64,000 bases of DNA, from assembly GCF_037038585.1 (NCBI RefSeq), contig NC_092521.1, positions 73,944,898 through 74,008,897 of the forward strand, given 5' to 3'. The DNA is from Patagioenas fasciata (taxonomy: Eukaryota > Chordata > Aves > Columbiformes > Columbidae). The notes under the pieces are model-generated. The model worked only from the letters and a program-made list of their open reading frames with translations. It had not been told where the DNA came from and ran no database searches. The translations under genes were made by a program, and so were the position numbers. Shown in pieces: positions 37,611 through 50,566 of this stretch; position 1 is the first letter of the stretch, and each line of letters starts with the position of its first letter.

Positions 37611-40600
37611 CTTTTGAAAAATATGTGTTTATATAAAACATTGCATGTATGCAAGTATAAAAGCTCTGCAAAACCCAACACTATCCAGTCCTGGCTTGGA
37701 TAGAAATTGAATTGTAGTACAATTTCCAGTCTTGGACTCAGATGAAGGTTTGTGCTTGGTTTTGGTTTTTCCTTCTTTTTTTTTTTTTTTTTTTTAATAG
37801 ATCCACATATATATACACACATTTTCTACTGGTATGACTGATGCTTTTATTTAGATGTCCTCATCTGCTTGGAGGCACTGTCACTGGATAAAATGAAAAT
37901 GAGTATGTGCTATCTGAGACACTCTCTCATATAATTCTAGTATTTCTAGACAGAAATGCTTTCCTCTGCAAAATACGGAATCTTTAACAATTCCTTCTCA
38001 TTGATATGGTTGTAAGTGATGTGACACATCCTTTCTCTGTTACCCACCCAATGCTCTAAATAAGAATTGGCCCAAGTGGGATTTGTCTTGTTCTGTGATG
38101 TAGAAGAATAGCCAGTCATGGTTTGTATAAATTACTTCATAGTCACAGTTACATATTATATAGTTTCCTAATGAGGCCAATTCCCTAGGCAACAGCCCAA
38201 CCCTGTAAATGTCAAAGCACCGGAATACAGCCAGCAGGATGTCTAATTTAGTTGAATTCAATGGAGATGATTCGGTGCTCATAATCACCTCACCTCCAGG
38301 AGCTGTATGCCTGTTTTAAGTAATGTGTTCTGAAAGAACAAGGTATTTAAATACTCCTTCTCAAGTGAATTATTTCAAAACCTCCTCATTTTCCCTGTGT
38401 ATTCTACCATCCATGTTTTGAAAAATGGTTTCTCTCCTGAAATTCAAAACAAAACAATCTTCAAGAAAAACAGCTAAGAAATTATACTGAAGAAGCTCTA
38501 AGTACATTTAACACAATGTCTTGTGGTTTGAGTAACCAAGGAAGTCTACCTGTGAGCATTTTATGTTCCTGAAATAAAAATAAGTTTCAGCCTTTCAAAT
38601 CACAGCTCACAAACTGATCTACTTTCCTTTTGGCTTGCCTCTCCTTCATTCCACCTCTTCTCCCCCACATCTCTATTCACCTGTGTGCAAAGCAGTGTAA
38701 AAATACTTTCATTGCAAATCAGTGGGGTTTTCTGTATTGTTAGTTCTTTTAGGCAACTTCACATGCACTTTTGCACGTATCGCAACAGATGCATGTATTG
38801 CACCTCAATCAAAAGTTAGGCCTAATGGATTTCTTACAAGAAAGCTGGGCAGTAATGAGGTAACTACATATGTTGATGATTTAGCTCATTTTATATGCAC
38901 TGTATGTCTGTGACAGCACGACGTTTGCCTGTGTCCAGACAATACCCACAAACCTGAAATCCACCATCCACTGGAGCTGATAAGTGCCAGTGTAGGTCAC
39001 TACAGTGTTATCATGAAGACCTGTGTGAAATGACCCCGAGATGGAAGAAAAATAGATTTTGAAGTTATTTCTGTAACAGTGCCTCTCAGTTGTGCTTAAT
39101 GCTCCTCAGCCCATCTGTGTCCAGGAACCTGGTGGTCAGAGCAGCTTTGCAAGGCTAATAAAAACAGCGATCAATTTTTACTCCTCCTAAAGGACAATGA
39201 AAAGCATGTATGCCCCAAACCCAAGATTAAAATAGAGTAGACAGTGTGAGGGTTTTACTAGGTCATAAATGTGTGATTCATTATAACCTGGCTTGTGTGA
39301 TTGGACCAAGCTCACCTATATGTTTGTTGCACTTTTGTTCCCAATGAACTCGCTGCACCATGTAATATTAAACTGCTAGACACGCTAATGAAGAGAAGCT
39401 TGAGGAACGTACGGGTACATTGCTCTCTATCTGTCAGAAAACTGCCTAGGGAAATGAGGTCAGCTATCTGCTCAGAAATTGTGCTTGAGGATGAGGGAGC
39501 CTAGATTTGTTTCTGTAAATTAGAGGGGGTTTGGCCTTGCTTCCACTGAAAGTGAAGGAAAATTCCTTATGCACTTTCATTAGAGCTTTATAAAGTACAA
39601 GGATGCAAGAAGCATAGGAACTTGCCATTTAAACTGAATACCAAAGTTTCTTTGAACTGTATGTAGCGTTCAGTTGTGTAGTGGTAAAAGAAAAACTGAA
39701 AAACTCATCTCTTTGGTTTTGCCTGAATTTTTCCTCCACTGCCTTGCACTTACCCCTGGTTACCCTTGCTGCCAAAATAATATAACCCAGTGGAGAGATA
39801 TTATCTGATATAGACAGATGTTATCAGGAATAAAGAAAAAGGACTTTCCTTTAGTTGTGTAGAGGGACTGGTAAGGTTTTATGCTCAGAGTTTTGGTATC
39901 ATCTTGAGTTTCCTATTCTGGAGATTTTATTTTCTGCTTGGGTAGATTTGAACCGCCTTTTAGTAACACAGGGGAGAATGTTCTCCTAGCTATGGCTGTT
40001 GTCTCTGCTGGACCACTCTTTTTGTACATGGAATGTTTTTAGCTAATTTTAAGTTGGAGATAAAAATAAATACCTGTTGAAAAAGCCTCTGTGGTTATGT
40101 CTGTTTGGAACCAGAATATCCTGGACCTGGTCTCTGCAGTGCAATGTGCTAGAAGACCTGCAATTTGCTTGCCCTTCTAACTCCTACAAAGATAAGAACG
40201 AAATAAAGTCTGTTGTTTTACATAAAATCTAATAGGGTACGTTAGGGACTGTTTTCCAGCACATACAAATGGAAGAAGCTTTTTAGGGAATGCCCTTCCA
40301 CCTAAAAGCCTTTAGTGAGAAGTTCCTAAAAATTGCTACAGAATCTAGATGACTAATTACTGAGGTTGTTTGAGGACTTAACCACAACACAATACAAACT
40401 TGTAAAGTCTGCCGGGCCTATGAACTAATCATCATACAAGGAAGAAACTGTTTTCCATTTCCCCTGCTTAGCTTTTTCAAGTAGTCTGCCACTGAACTGT
40501 GCACTCGCCTGGAAAGCTGGGACTCTTCCATCTCTTATATCTAAAGTCTTGCTGTCCAGCTCTGGATTTGGGTGGAGAATGAAGTCTCTCATTCTGGGGC

Positions 40601-42090
40601 CACTCATTGACGGCTGGAAGACATTAGAGCTGTTGACATCTGTAAAGAATTTCAGAAATTACGAGGATATATTGTGATGAGCAACACAGAGACCACATCA
40701 GACCAGAGCTTCATGGTCACCCAGGAGTTGTGTAATTGAAGAAAATACATGGATTCTTTCCAGAAGACGTCAAATCTAGTCCATCTGCACTGAAGCAGAG
40801 CTGATGTGTACTGTGTTCAGGCATCCATTCAAGCAAAAACTCAGTCAGAATTTCCATTTTGCAGCTCTGTCTGATGTGTAATTCTGTCTTTACTCTGATG
40901 GGCTTCTTTACATGTGTATAGCAGCACATTTCTCCTCAATGTCTTTAACAAGAACAGACTGAAATCCACCTATTAAATCCCACCTTCCTTGCACAGATTC
41001 TTTTATTATTGTATTTGCATTCCTCCACAGCATTCTCCTGCATTTGACTTTGTCCTCTTCCCTAGGCAGGTGGGAGAGCTAATTAATTAATACCGTTATT
41101 ATTTGGAGTAGCTCAATATGTAGTTGAAAATGAGGGCCATTACAGGTACTCAGATGAGGCACTGTAGGGACTGGGTGGAAAATGCTTAATCAGAAGCCTA
41201 GGACCTCATAGGTTTCAGGCAACAGTTTCATCCTTGGGTCCTGCTGTTCCAACCTCTGCAGGAGTTACTCACTGGATGTCTGATCCTCCGTGGCGATCAC
41301 AGGGGGATTCTCTGTTTTGGGTTTCAAGAAGCCTGTGCTGTTTTGCAGCATACCAGAAGGCTTTTTGTATGCTGAGCTGCTACGCTTCACACCATATTTT
41401 GATTGCATCTCATTTCTTTCCTGCCCCTGCCCCGTGCACTGATGTGTTGATTGCAAAGCTACCATTGCAGCTTGCCTAGTGGTTTATGTCTGTGTAAACA
41501 AGGCACAAAATCCCAGCAAAACAGGCTGCCATAAATGTTTTCTCTTTCTATTATTATATTATAGTAAACAGTTTCCACCTCTCCCCCCATGCTTCTTGCA
41601 TTTTTGTAAGATGTTCTTCTTTGCCATAGGTCTTCTTTTTGTACATACAAGGCATCAACTAGAAATTAAATTCCTTTTTTTCTTCAAAGAGCGAACTAGA
41701 AATATGACCACCTGCAAACCCATCCAGTTTTTTGAGAGCGGGGATTACAATCATACTTGCCTGTCTTTCTACATTTGGGTTTTTTTTACACACTGTCATG
41801 AATAGGTCTTGCACAAACAAGGAAAACTGACTAACTAAATAGTAAGGAAACTTAAACTATCAAGAGCGCTGTCAAACATGGTGAGTAAGTGGGGAGAAGC
41901 AGAAATTTTCTTCTAATCTCTTTCAGCTATTGTAAACACATCTCACTTGCAACAGCACATCTTATCAACAGATGTTGGCTGTTCTTGTCTCTAATTGCTG
42001 CTGTCAATTTAGCTTCTAGCAGTTCCTACTGCAACGGCTCAGTCATTAAAAGGACACTTCTCCACCAAGCTCTTATTGCTCTGTTATCCT
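37611..42090. other. No gene seen
   Basis: After the T20 tract, unique sequence. 41080-41105 contains a run of AATTAATTAAT. No element recognised. Confidence 0.55.
37776..37795 (+). repeat. T20 homopolymer
   Basis: Twenty uninterrupted Ts, followed by AATAG. It could be an inverted poly(A) tail, but no gene-like sequence is recognised next to it. Confidence 0.95.
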
Positions 42091-42225
42091 GTGGGGGGAT
42101 GTGTGTGAGGGATGTGGGTATTGGGGGGGGTGATGTGTGTGTCTGTGTGTGCATTCTTTGCAGCTTTCCCCCCTTGCTGCCGTGCTTGCATGGTGGTGTG
42201 GGTGTGTGTGGGTGGGTGGTGGTGT
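42091..42225 (+). repeat. GT/G-rich low-complexity region
   Basis: Two G/T-rich blocks (42091-42152 and 42191-42224), rich in GTGTGT, GGGTGTGTG and a run of eight Gs, are separated by a pyrimidine-rich spacer CTTTCCCCCCTTGC. The alternating GT parts are potential Z-DNA and the G runs potential quadruplex DNA. Several overlapping short frames here (H/P/T-rich or V/C/G-rich) are repeat artefacts. Confidence 0.9.
42093..42130 (+). other. Long-loop G-quadruplex motif
   Basis: Runs of 6, 3, 3 and 8 Gs with loops of 10, 4 and 4 bases. The first loop exceeds the usual seven-base limit, so formation is less certain. Confidence 0.55.
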
Positions 42226-44440
42226 AATCCCTCCATGCTCGGATGGCACCTCTGACTCAAGGGATGAAAACTGTCGTCTCCCATATGGTCCCAATCCTGG
42301 GAGGCTGCAGGAGAACGGTGTGGCAGGTGCTACTTAAAGAAAGCTCTTCGCATGCTCAGACAGGATCCCCTTTTCATTCTGCATAAACAGTGGCAAAGTA
42401 TTTTTCTCCACATCATCCTCTCAATTTCTGCCTCTTTGCTGCTCTTCTTTTCCTACCCCCGCCACTGCCTTTTCTTGCACCCATGGGACTGGCAGAATCT
42501 CAGAGGAAATAAGTAAAGCTTTCCTAATATAGAAGATCATGTTCTCTGAAACCACTTCTCATTCTGTTAATGGAGTTCTGGAAATGTTTCAGTTCTCTCC
42601 CTACACTAATACTTTATTCTTTTCCTCTGTTAGCTGTCCAAGCACGAGTGTCATCAGTTTTCTTAGCTTTATTAGCTTGTTTTGCAAAGAAATGCACAAG
42701 CAGTCTAACAAAATAGTAATAAAAAATTGGCTGGAGAGTTTTATAGCTATGTAGTCTCTTTTAAAATATAAATATGCATCTAGAGACATCTTTCTGAGCC
42801 CATTCCTTTACTGGAGTTTTACACTTCACAAATATATGTGCTCTACATACAAATATCAATAGAAGATAACACAGGATGCATAATAGATTTACACACATTC
42901 CTTCCCCCTTCCTCTCTTACCCTGATGTATGTTTGGTCAGGGCTCTTCCTTCAGAGCCTTTCCACCTTTGTAGATGTGACATCACTGCTGAATATTTGCA
43001 AATCCACTCTTGAAATTTTATATAACAAAAGCATGGAGTGCCTGTAAATCCTCCGTGTGGCAGGGAGTGCTTTTTCTGTGCCTCCCTCCCCCATAGTTAC
43101 ACTTGTTCTGGGGAGAAGCAAGGGAAGCACAGAGCAGCAGACGTGGAAACATTCTTGTTCTGCAATGAGAATAGGGTTTTCCACCAGGGAGAAGACGTGG
43201 TTTAGTACCAGGGGACAGGTGGATCTGCCGTGCCCAGCACTGGTTCTGCAGGAGTGCAGCAGAGATGGAAAGAAGCTCAGGTACTCCTCCTGACCCCTCA
43301 GAACCCCAACTTCAAGAAGGGAGAGAGGAGGTTGAGCAGGGAGCTTTCCACCCTCAAAATAGAAATTGTGGGGAGGAAGAATGTGCTAAGGAGGAATGCC
43401 TGGGAGGGTGGGAAGTAAGTGGGAAGAGAAGTTCTTCAGAAAAGTGGCATCTGAGGAGGGTATGACTGTATGCAGGAATTATGGGTGGCCAATAATAGGA
43501 GAAATGCCTGCAGTCACCCTCAGAGAGAACTGTTTATATGGAGCATATGAAGCAGGCTTGGTAAGCGCATGTTCGAAGTACTCCACTTGCGTTTTGGAGG
43601 CATCCGTAACCACCAGCTACCTCCCTTGTGCCTAACTGCAGTTGCCCAAGGCATGCTTCCTGCCTCTCCTTTTCCAGACACAACACAGGCAAAAATGGGA
43701 ACCGATTGAGATAAGCACCACGCAAAACATGGACAATTGCTGGCAGGCAGTGCCCTGTCTAAATGGCTTCTCCCAAATGCACAGGAGGTGGGATAGGAAA
43801 AGAGTTGCCTGGGATGGGCTTCCATTTCACATCACCTCTTCCAATGAAAACTAACAAGTGACACAGTCAGAGGGTGTCTTGGACCAGCACACGCAGAATT
43901 TCCAGGCAGGGTGTAGCACCTGGTCTTGCGGGTATCCTGTCCCTTTATGGCCCATGAGGATGTCAACCAGACAGTTGCTTGTCTGTGATAGGGTCTACCC
44001 AAAACTGAAAGTGAGGGCAAGAAAAAGGAACTGGATCCCTACTAGCTCCACTCAGTTGTATGAAGTCTAATCTGGGAGTCAAATTGGTCTTGATTAAGGC
44101 TAGCTATGCTAGCCTCAGAAATTTGAAGTGTGGATTTGGTGATAGCTGTGTGCACACAGCGCAGAGACAGGAAAAATCTGAGCCAAAAAAGTGTGCTCTC
44201 CAGCAGGAACACAGAATTAAGGTGCTACTTTTATACTGCATTTTTATTAGTGGCAACTCAAAAATATCACTTTCAGCATGCCTTTTTCACTTCTCCCACA
44301 GAAGCATGAAAATTAACATCAGCTAACAAAATTTTCTATTGCTCTGGAGGAAATGTTGTTGAGAGTTGTTTATACGTTATTTGTCTCATTTGCCTTTTAT
44401 TTACTTTATCTAAGTCCAGTTGTAATGAAATTCATGGGTC
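42226..44440. other. No gene seen
   Basis: Unique sequence, purine-rich between about 43260 and 43460, which produces E/R/K-rich open frames not supported by anything else. Confidence 0.55.
44097..44115. other. Short hairpin
   Basis: AGGCTAGC, loop TAT, GCTAGCCT: an 8-bp perfect stem with a 3-base loop. Too short on its own to suggest an RNA gene. Confidence 0.8.
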
Positions 44441-44550
44441 GGTTTGGTTTTGCTTGTTTGGTTGGTTTTTTGTGGTTTTTGTTGGTGGTGGTTTGGTTTG
44501 GTTTTGGTTTGTTTTTTGTTTGTTTGTTTGTTTGTTTGTTTTGTTTTTTT
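44441..44550 (+). repeat. (TTTG)n/(GGTTT)n simple repeat
   Basis: About 110 bases made almost only of G and T: imperfect GGTTT and GGTTTTT units followed by a purer (TTTG)n run from about 44517 to 44542 and a T tract. It forms an overlapping low-complexity reading frame rich in F, V, L and W that should not be taken as a protein. Confidence 0.95.
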
Positions 44551-45401
44551 AATTGTAAGGCATAATTTAATTCCTTCTCACCTCTCAGAGTTTAAGACAC
44601 ACACAAACCTCAACAAACAAAACCCAAGACCCTCCATGCAGAATCATTTCCCATCAAATTTCACACTGGGCATGATATTCCAGCTCAGGTAAAGTACAGA
44701 AGTGAAAGCCACGCGCTCTGGCACACAGCTCCCAGGTGCAGACAGCAAGCTTACCCCCTGGATGGTTTGGGAACATCTTCACTGATTGGGTTCTTCCATA
44801 TGAAGAATAACTCTGCTGCTCACGTAAGCGAGGTGCGGTCACATTTGGAGGTTTCAATTCATTCCCTACCTGTCCTTCATGCCAAGGGAGAGGTGTTCAA
44901 GCTCATGCCTTCTTCTGGCTGCTGCTGTGCCACCTGGAGAGGTCAGAAAGGGCCTGCTCCCACCATCTCTCACCTTACCTTTCCCCCCAGCACCTCTCTT
45001 TCCAATGCAAATGGGTTGAGGAGACATTGCAACTGCACATCCAGGTGCACGCATCTCTGCAGCTAGCATGGGAGGAGAAAGCACAGCCAAGTCCTGAGTT
45101 TTTGTAGCCCTTTCCCTGCTCACCAGAAGCCCAAGCCACCACACGTTCCTGTCTTCACCCAGTCCGTAGATGCACAGAAGCAACAACCAGTTGTTTTCCC
45201 CCAGGCTGAAGTGCTACTACTTACAGGTAGCTTATGCAATCCCGTACGTGAGTTAGACCTACTTCAAGCAGGCACCTAATCAGAGTGAAGGTCAGTCCCT
45301 GTGAAAATATCCTGTGCTGCTGCTTGGTCTATCATTCAAATTACTCAAGGTCAGTTTTTATTTAATCATGCTTCTTTCTATGAATTTTTCCCTTCAATAT
45401 T

Positions 45402-45445
45402 AACAAACAAACAAACAAACAAAAACAACAAAACAAAACAAAACA
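45402..45445 (+). repeat. (AAAC)n/(AAAAC)n microsatellite
   Basis: Five AAAC-type units followed by AAAAC units. It is the reverse-complement type of the (TTTG)n tract about 850 bases upstream. Confidence 0.95.
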
Positions 45446-48400
45446 ATTAGATAACGAAGCATATGTAACTTGTTTTCTTGGATTGTTTCTCAGCTTTTTC
45501 CTAAATTGTCATTGCCCCTTTGGACTTCAGCAGTGGATTGGGTGCCAGGTTTCCAGAGAGATGCAAAACAAATTTTATGCAATAAAATATCATCTCTACA
45601 TAATTTAAGCCCCAAATGTACATGGTGACAGTTTTATGTTTGAATAATATGAAAATCCAAGATATTGGATGTGAGCATAATTTAGGATTGAGAGCTGCAA
45701 ATATTTCTGTGCCCTGCAATCCAGTTAAAATGCACCATTGCACATGCTGTGTTTTGGTGGTGAAGTATTGCTTGCTTCTGATTGCTGCAGGGTAAGAGCT
45801 TTATTTTCCTAACTCATGATTTAGTGCTTTTCACCCCCTGTAAAGTGTAACTAACAATGCCCTCTATGTGAGCTCTGGTAGCTGAGGGGACAAGGGGGAC
45901 ATGGCTGCAGCAAGGAGAGGGAAAGCAACGGAGAACAGAAGGGCGAAAAAAAGGGACGTCTGCAATGGGTAAACACATCTACAACTTGCCTTCTTGAAGA
46001 GCTGAAGGCTGGATATTGGGCCAAAACCCCAATTAGATTGTGGCAGTGGAGCTGCACTGATTTTGAAAGAGCTGAGCCAGTCTGAACCAGCTGAGAAGTT
46101 GGCCTGCACTCTCGCATTTGGTGCCCAAACTGGTTGGAGCAAGGGAGGTTTGAAACTGTACTCCTCACGTATCATGGAGGGGCTTGTAGGAATAATGTTT
46201 GCTTTGGCATGGAAGTACGTTAGTGTAGACCTAGCAGGTCCTGCAGTGAAAGGCTCCTTTCTGCTCTGAGTGATGGTAACTTCCATAAAGAGAGCAAATT
46301 CATTCGGAGATATGGCTTAACCCACATCCCTCTTTAATTCAGAGGTCCTTGTGCAGTGCAGATCTCAAGGCAAATCCATGTGGATACTCTTGTCCCCGTT
46401 TTCATCCCTGGATATCCTGTGTTTCCCTGCAGGACACAGATCTTGTGGCATTTTCCCTGGATACCTGTTCCAGCCTCCCTCTTTAGGTAGCCATCAGCAG
46501 AGAGAGAGTCCACATCAGGAGCTGATGAACTCTGATGTGTTTGCAGTGCCTATTTCCACAGTTGTGGCTCTGGGTTAGGGAAAAGCAGCTGCTGAATTTC
46601 TCCATCCTCCCTTTGCCATGCAGAAAGCCCTTAAGCGTGGGTCTGTGCTAAGATTTTCCCATTTCTGGCATGCTTTCTGAAATCTATTCTCTTCTTCCCT
46701 CCTGTCCTCTTCTCTTTTCCCATAATACCTGACCTGGCTCTGGCTGGTTAGAAAGATTATCTTCTCCCATCATGGGAACCTAAGAAGTAGCTGTGATGAA
46801 AAAAGCAGAGGCAGATAAGAAGCTTCTCTCTCTGTGGTCAGCCCAGTGCAAAATCTTTCAAGCAGTGCAGGAAGGCCCAAATGACTGAGGGATGCAGCAG
46901 AGCTAACATCTCAGGATCCAGGCCATGAAGGCCGCCTTCTTTCAAAGGGATGACTAACGGGGAGAGGACAGACGTACAGGGAATGGTGCCTGCTTTATTT
47001 TCTGATATAATAATCAGAGGATATAAAAAAATAATAGTAGGCAACAGGTTTAAAATAGACAGAGATACCACGTTATACAACTCATAAGAAGTAGTTCCAC
47101 GGTTTAATCACAGAATTTCAGGAAGACCGAAAAATTGTATGGGTTCAAAAGGTGATTGGCAAGTACATTGAATTAAAAGAAAATAACTGATGCGGTGAAT
47201 CCCTGAGGCACAAAACCTGGAGAACGGGGAACTACTGAAGGAAATACCACTTTGTATTTGAGCTGCTGCTATGGTCTCCCATAAGCATCCACATACTGGC
47301 TATCTTCATAGGTAGGACACAGGGCTGGTGGACCTTCATCCAATCCAGTACCACCACTGGTATGTTCAAAGGCTCAGTCAGCCAGGTGCTACATGCCACC
47401 AGACCTTCAGCACTGTTCTCTTGAAGGACTCTGAAAATAGCAGGCTAGTTCAACTTTCTAACAAGACCAAATACTGCAATGGAATTGGCAATTCCAGCTT
47501 CTCCATCCAGAAACTCTGAAAGCATTTTCCTTCCAGGTAGAGGAAAATGAATGCCCATGGTAAATAGTGACTGTACGTATCAATGAAAATGCATCTAGTT
47601 GATGCATATTTACTAAAAGAGAATCCTTACACAGACTCAATTCAATGGTAAAATGGATCTGCTGCCAATCCTAGAGAGATATGCAAATCATTCCTTGTTC
47701 ACTTCATCTGCATTCATATTCCTCACCTGATTACAGCCATGGAAAAACATCACAGGTGAGAAAAATAAGCCATTTTGAAAACCAGCACTGGATGGATTTT
47801 GTGTGGCAGAACTCCAAATACATTATTTTCCCACTAGCAATTCAGAAGGGTGGCGTTGGTACGGATGAAGGACACACACTTGCTGTGTTCAGGAATGGAT
47901 GCTGATTCCTGAATGACTGTACTGTTTACTTCTGATGGCAAATTATCTCTCTTCTAACATAATTACAACAGAAATCCCAACCCAGGACATGTGTCCATTG
48001 TCTTGTGGAGGCATTCCAAGCTGCTGCAGTACCTTGCGTTTGTTGCAGGCCAGTAAACGGTAATCCCATATCGACTGATATTTGGCAATATGTTAAACAT
48101 GGCAACTTGAGCAAGACTCTCAGTTAGAAATGTCAAAGGAGTTGCTCTATTCAGCTTAGCTGTTACAGCCCATCCCACCACACCACGATACTGCTATTCA
48201 GGCTTCTCAGGATCTTAGGAATGTAAGTAATATTTACCATTTAAAGACCATGCTAGCGATGTGTCTGGTTTTTTGGTAGTTAGCAAAACCTCTGTATTTC
48301 TGCTTTACAAGTATCTAGGATTATTTTTTAACAAATGCAAAGCAGACACCACAGCTTACTACTTACGATTTCTTCTAAATTATAGAATATATGTCATAAT

Positions 48401-49216
48401 GTCAAGTCTGCTTGTTAGAAATAATTGCAAATATCTCACTGCTATCTGTCTGGAATAAACGTCTTATGCTCTGAATGCCCTGGTGTCAGCTAAGGAATAC
48501 ATTAATATTGAACATGTGAATTTATTAATTCCCTGCTGAATGAGGATTTATGGCCTGATAGCACTTAACAGTGGAACAGATCATTCATCACAACAAACTG
48601 ATTATGAGCATTTGTAGGAAAATGGGACAGCATACGCAAATTCTAGATTCTGTCACCCTTCCTCACATCAAACCCTCCCTTGGTGAGTGACTGTAACATC
48701 TCTTGCCTTCAAGAGCTACTCCAGGCGCAGGAATTGCTCAATGGAAAAGCAGTAGTGTATTTACAGAGGATCAAAGAGTGTTTCCACCTCTCCCAAAATT
48801 CTCTTGTTTCAGGTCCCTGGTTCTGACTACATAACACAAAATAGAAGCCATATTAATCTCAATTCAGCATGTTTGAATTGGCAAAGGTTCTGTGATACCT
48901 GAACTACGAGATGTTGCTTTAGGTTTTGGTGGGAACTAGCTAATGGTTCCTGAAGCTAATGGAGATGAGGAAGGAGAAGTATTTTCTTTCAATGGATTTT
49001 ATGTGATTGATTTCAATGGGTTCTTTAGAGATTCAGTTCACACTACTTGCAAATTCACACTACTGCATGAAGAAACATCAGACACAGAGGAAAAATGTAT
49101 GACTGAATTAATGTATTTATTTAGTGGGTCTCAGTTTGGTGTTGAGGTCTGTTTAATTAAACCACATTTTCTCCCTTCATCCTTTTTTTTCTGGTTATTA
49201 CTAATTGTTTATCACA
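45446..49216. other. No gene seen
   Basis: Unique sequence. The open plus-strand frame that starts at 48943 runs into antisense CR1 sequence and should not be treated as a gene. Confidence 0.55.
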
Positions 49217-49598
49217 CACAGAATCACAGAATAGCTGGGGTTGGAAGGGGCCTCTGGAGATCATCTAGTCCAAGCCACCTGCTGAAGCAGGTTCACCCAG
49301 AGCAGATCTCACAGGAATGTGTCCAGGAGGGTTTGAATGTCTCCAGAGAAGGGGACTCCACACCTCTCTGGGCAGCCTGTTCAGTGCTCTGGCACCCTCA
49401 AAGTAAAGAAGTTTTTCCTCATATTCAGATGGAACCTCCTGTGCTTCAGTCTGTGCCCGTTGTCCCTCCTCCTATCATTGGGCACCACTGAAAAGAGTCT
49501 GGTCCCATCCTCTTGACACCCACCCTTGAGATATTTATAAACATTGATGAGATCCCCTCTCAGTCTTCTCTTCTTCAGGCTGAACAGCCACCTCAAGG
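49217..49598 (-). mobile_element. CR1 LINE, 3' end with ORF2 C-terminus
   Basis: A 5'-truncated CR1 inserted on the minus strand. The plus strand begins with the reversed terminal octamers CACAGAATCACAGAAT, then GGGTTGGAAGGGGCCTCTGG and ATCATCTAGTCCAAGCCACC, typical of the CR1 3' untranslated region. Beyond this it enters the C-terminal coding part of ORF2, and similarity ends near the codons for LRWLFSL. The copy is well preserved, implying a fairly recent insertion. The flanks are unique and AT-rich. No target-site duplication is evident, as expected for CR1. Confidence 0.95.
49381..49598 (-). pseudogene. CR1 ORF2 C-terminal tail, truncated
   Basis: Minus-strand coding remnant of the CR1 ORF2 polyprotein (endonuclease plus reverse transcriptase), of which only the last about 70 codons remain. 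The reading frame is still open. It includes [14 protein letters not shown], then a segment with [22 protein letters not shown] and [17 protein letters not shown] before a stop. These are hallmark residues of the CR1 C-terminal domain downstream of the reverse transcriptase. There is no catalytic domain, so it cannot encode an active enzyme. The open frame continues upstream into unrelated flanking sequence (to about 49830), which is fortuitous. A plus-strand frame across the same DNA is an antisense shadow. Confidence 0.85.
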
Positions 49599-50522
49599 TA
49601 ATATCTCCAGAATATTTAAGAGACAAGTAAAAAGCATATACTAGTGAAGATCCTACAGCTATCTTACCCTTCCAGCTTTTCTTTCCATCTGAGTTTTTTT
49701 CATCCTTTCTCTTTTTCACCTCTTTGAGAATGTGTGGAAGGTGGGGAGGAGAAAACTTCTTGTGGTAGAAAGAAGAAGAAGAACCAATTCTGTGCCACCT
49801 ATTGTCTTTGATTTCCTGCTGGCTGGTCACTCATCACGACTGCTAACACTACACCACATATCTGTCCTTCTGCCCTTTCTTGTCCTGGTCTGCTGTTCTT
49901 CCCAATGGCAAAGTGCCATACGCTCCATATACCATCTCTTCCACCTTTTCAGCTCACGCTGGTTACCTTCCTTTCTTTCTGACATAGCTTTGTGGCTTGA
50001 CTACGCACATTGTTATTTCCTGTAGAAGCACAAATTGATGGGTATGGTCTACCATGTGTTTACACTGACTTCAGAGATTTTTGGATGTAATCCCCTGCCT
50101 GCAAAGCAATATGTTATTTCTTCCTTGTTGGTTCTAGAGCATTCCATGTAATACTGCAAACTCAGTCCTCGCCTTGCACACAGCATTCAGAAAGTTGCTG
50201 AATGTTGCTTCTGTGCTGTACATTTATTGACTGAAACATTTGAGTTGTTGCTTTTCACACTGGTAATTTTAGAGCGCAGATGCCTAGCATGTTTACTCAC
50301 ATACCAGGGCTCACATTTAATGAGCAAAATGTCAAGTATATTGTTATCCACCATAAAAACTGTGAAAAATATCCTTGCCATCTGCAGTGTGCCTTCTGCT
50401 TCAGCCTAGAAGACTTTTACAAGCAACTACATGAAATTAACATTAAAGTCAATATTTATAAATGGAACCACCTCTAAAAGGCTGGATCTTCTCCCCTCCC
50501 ACATCCCTCTTCCTCTGGGAGT

Positions 50523-50566
50523 TAATGAGCTGGGGAAGAGGCTGTAATGAGCTGGGGAGGAGGCTG
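50523..50566 (+). repeat. 22-bp tandem duplication
   Basis: Two adjacent 22-base units beginning TAATGAGCTGGGGA differ at a single position (A in the first, G in the second) and both end in GAGGCTG. Local duplication, recent by its near identity. Confidence 0.95.

Noticed and set aside
37596-37795. Processed pseudogene with inverted poly(A) tail (T20)
   Set aside because: No coding similarity next to the tract, no duplicated target site seen, and processed pseudogenes are rare in birds.
39940-39990. GATTTGAACC word suggesting a tRNA or tRNA-SINE
   Set aside because: No A box, acceptor-stem pairing or SINE order around it.
42073-42294. H/T/P-rich frames on the minus strand
   Set aside because: Translations of the GT/G-rich low-complexity region.
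44353-44692. Hydrophobic F/V/L/W-rich frames resembling membrane segments
   Set aside because: They are translations of the (TTTG)n/(GGTTT)n repeat.
48943-49491. Longest plus-strand open frame in the window (182 codons)
   Set aside because: Its second half is antisense to the minus-strand CR1 at 49217-49598, and the first half shows no domain. A known kind of false gene call in bird genomes.
49599-49830. Upstream extension of the minus-strand CR1 C-terminal frame
   Set aside because: The extension reads into lysine-rich unrelated flank beyond the CR1 boundary; fusion is fortuitous.
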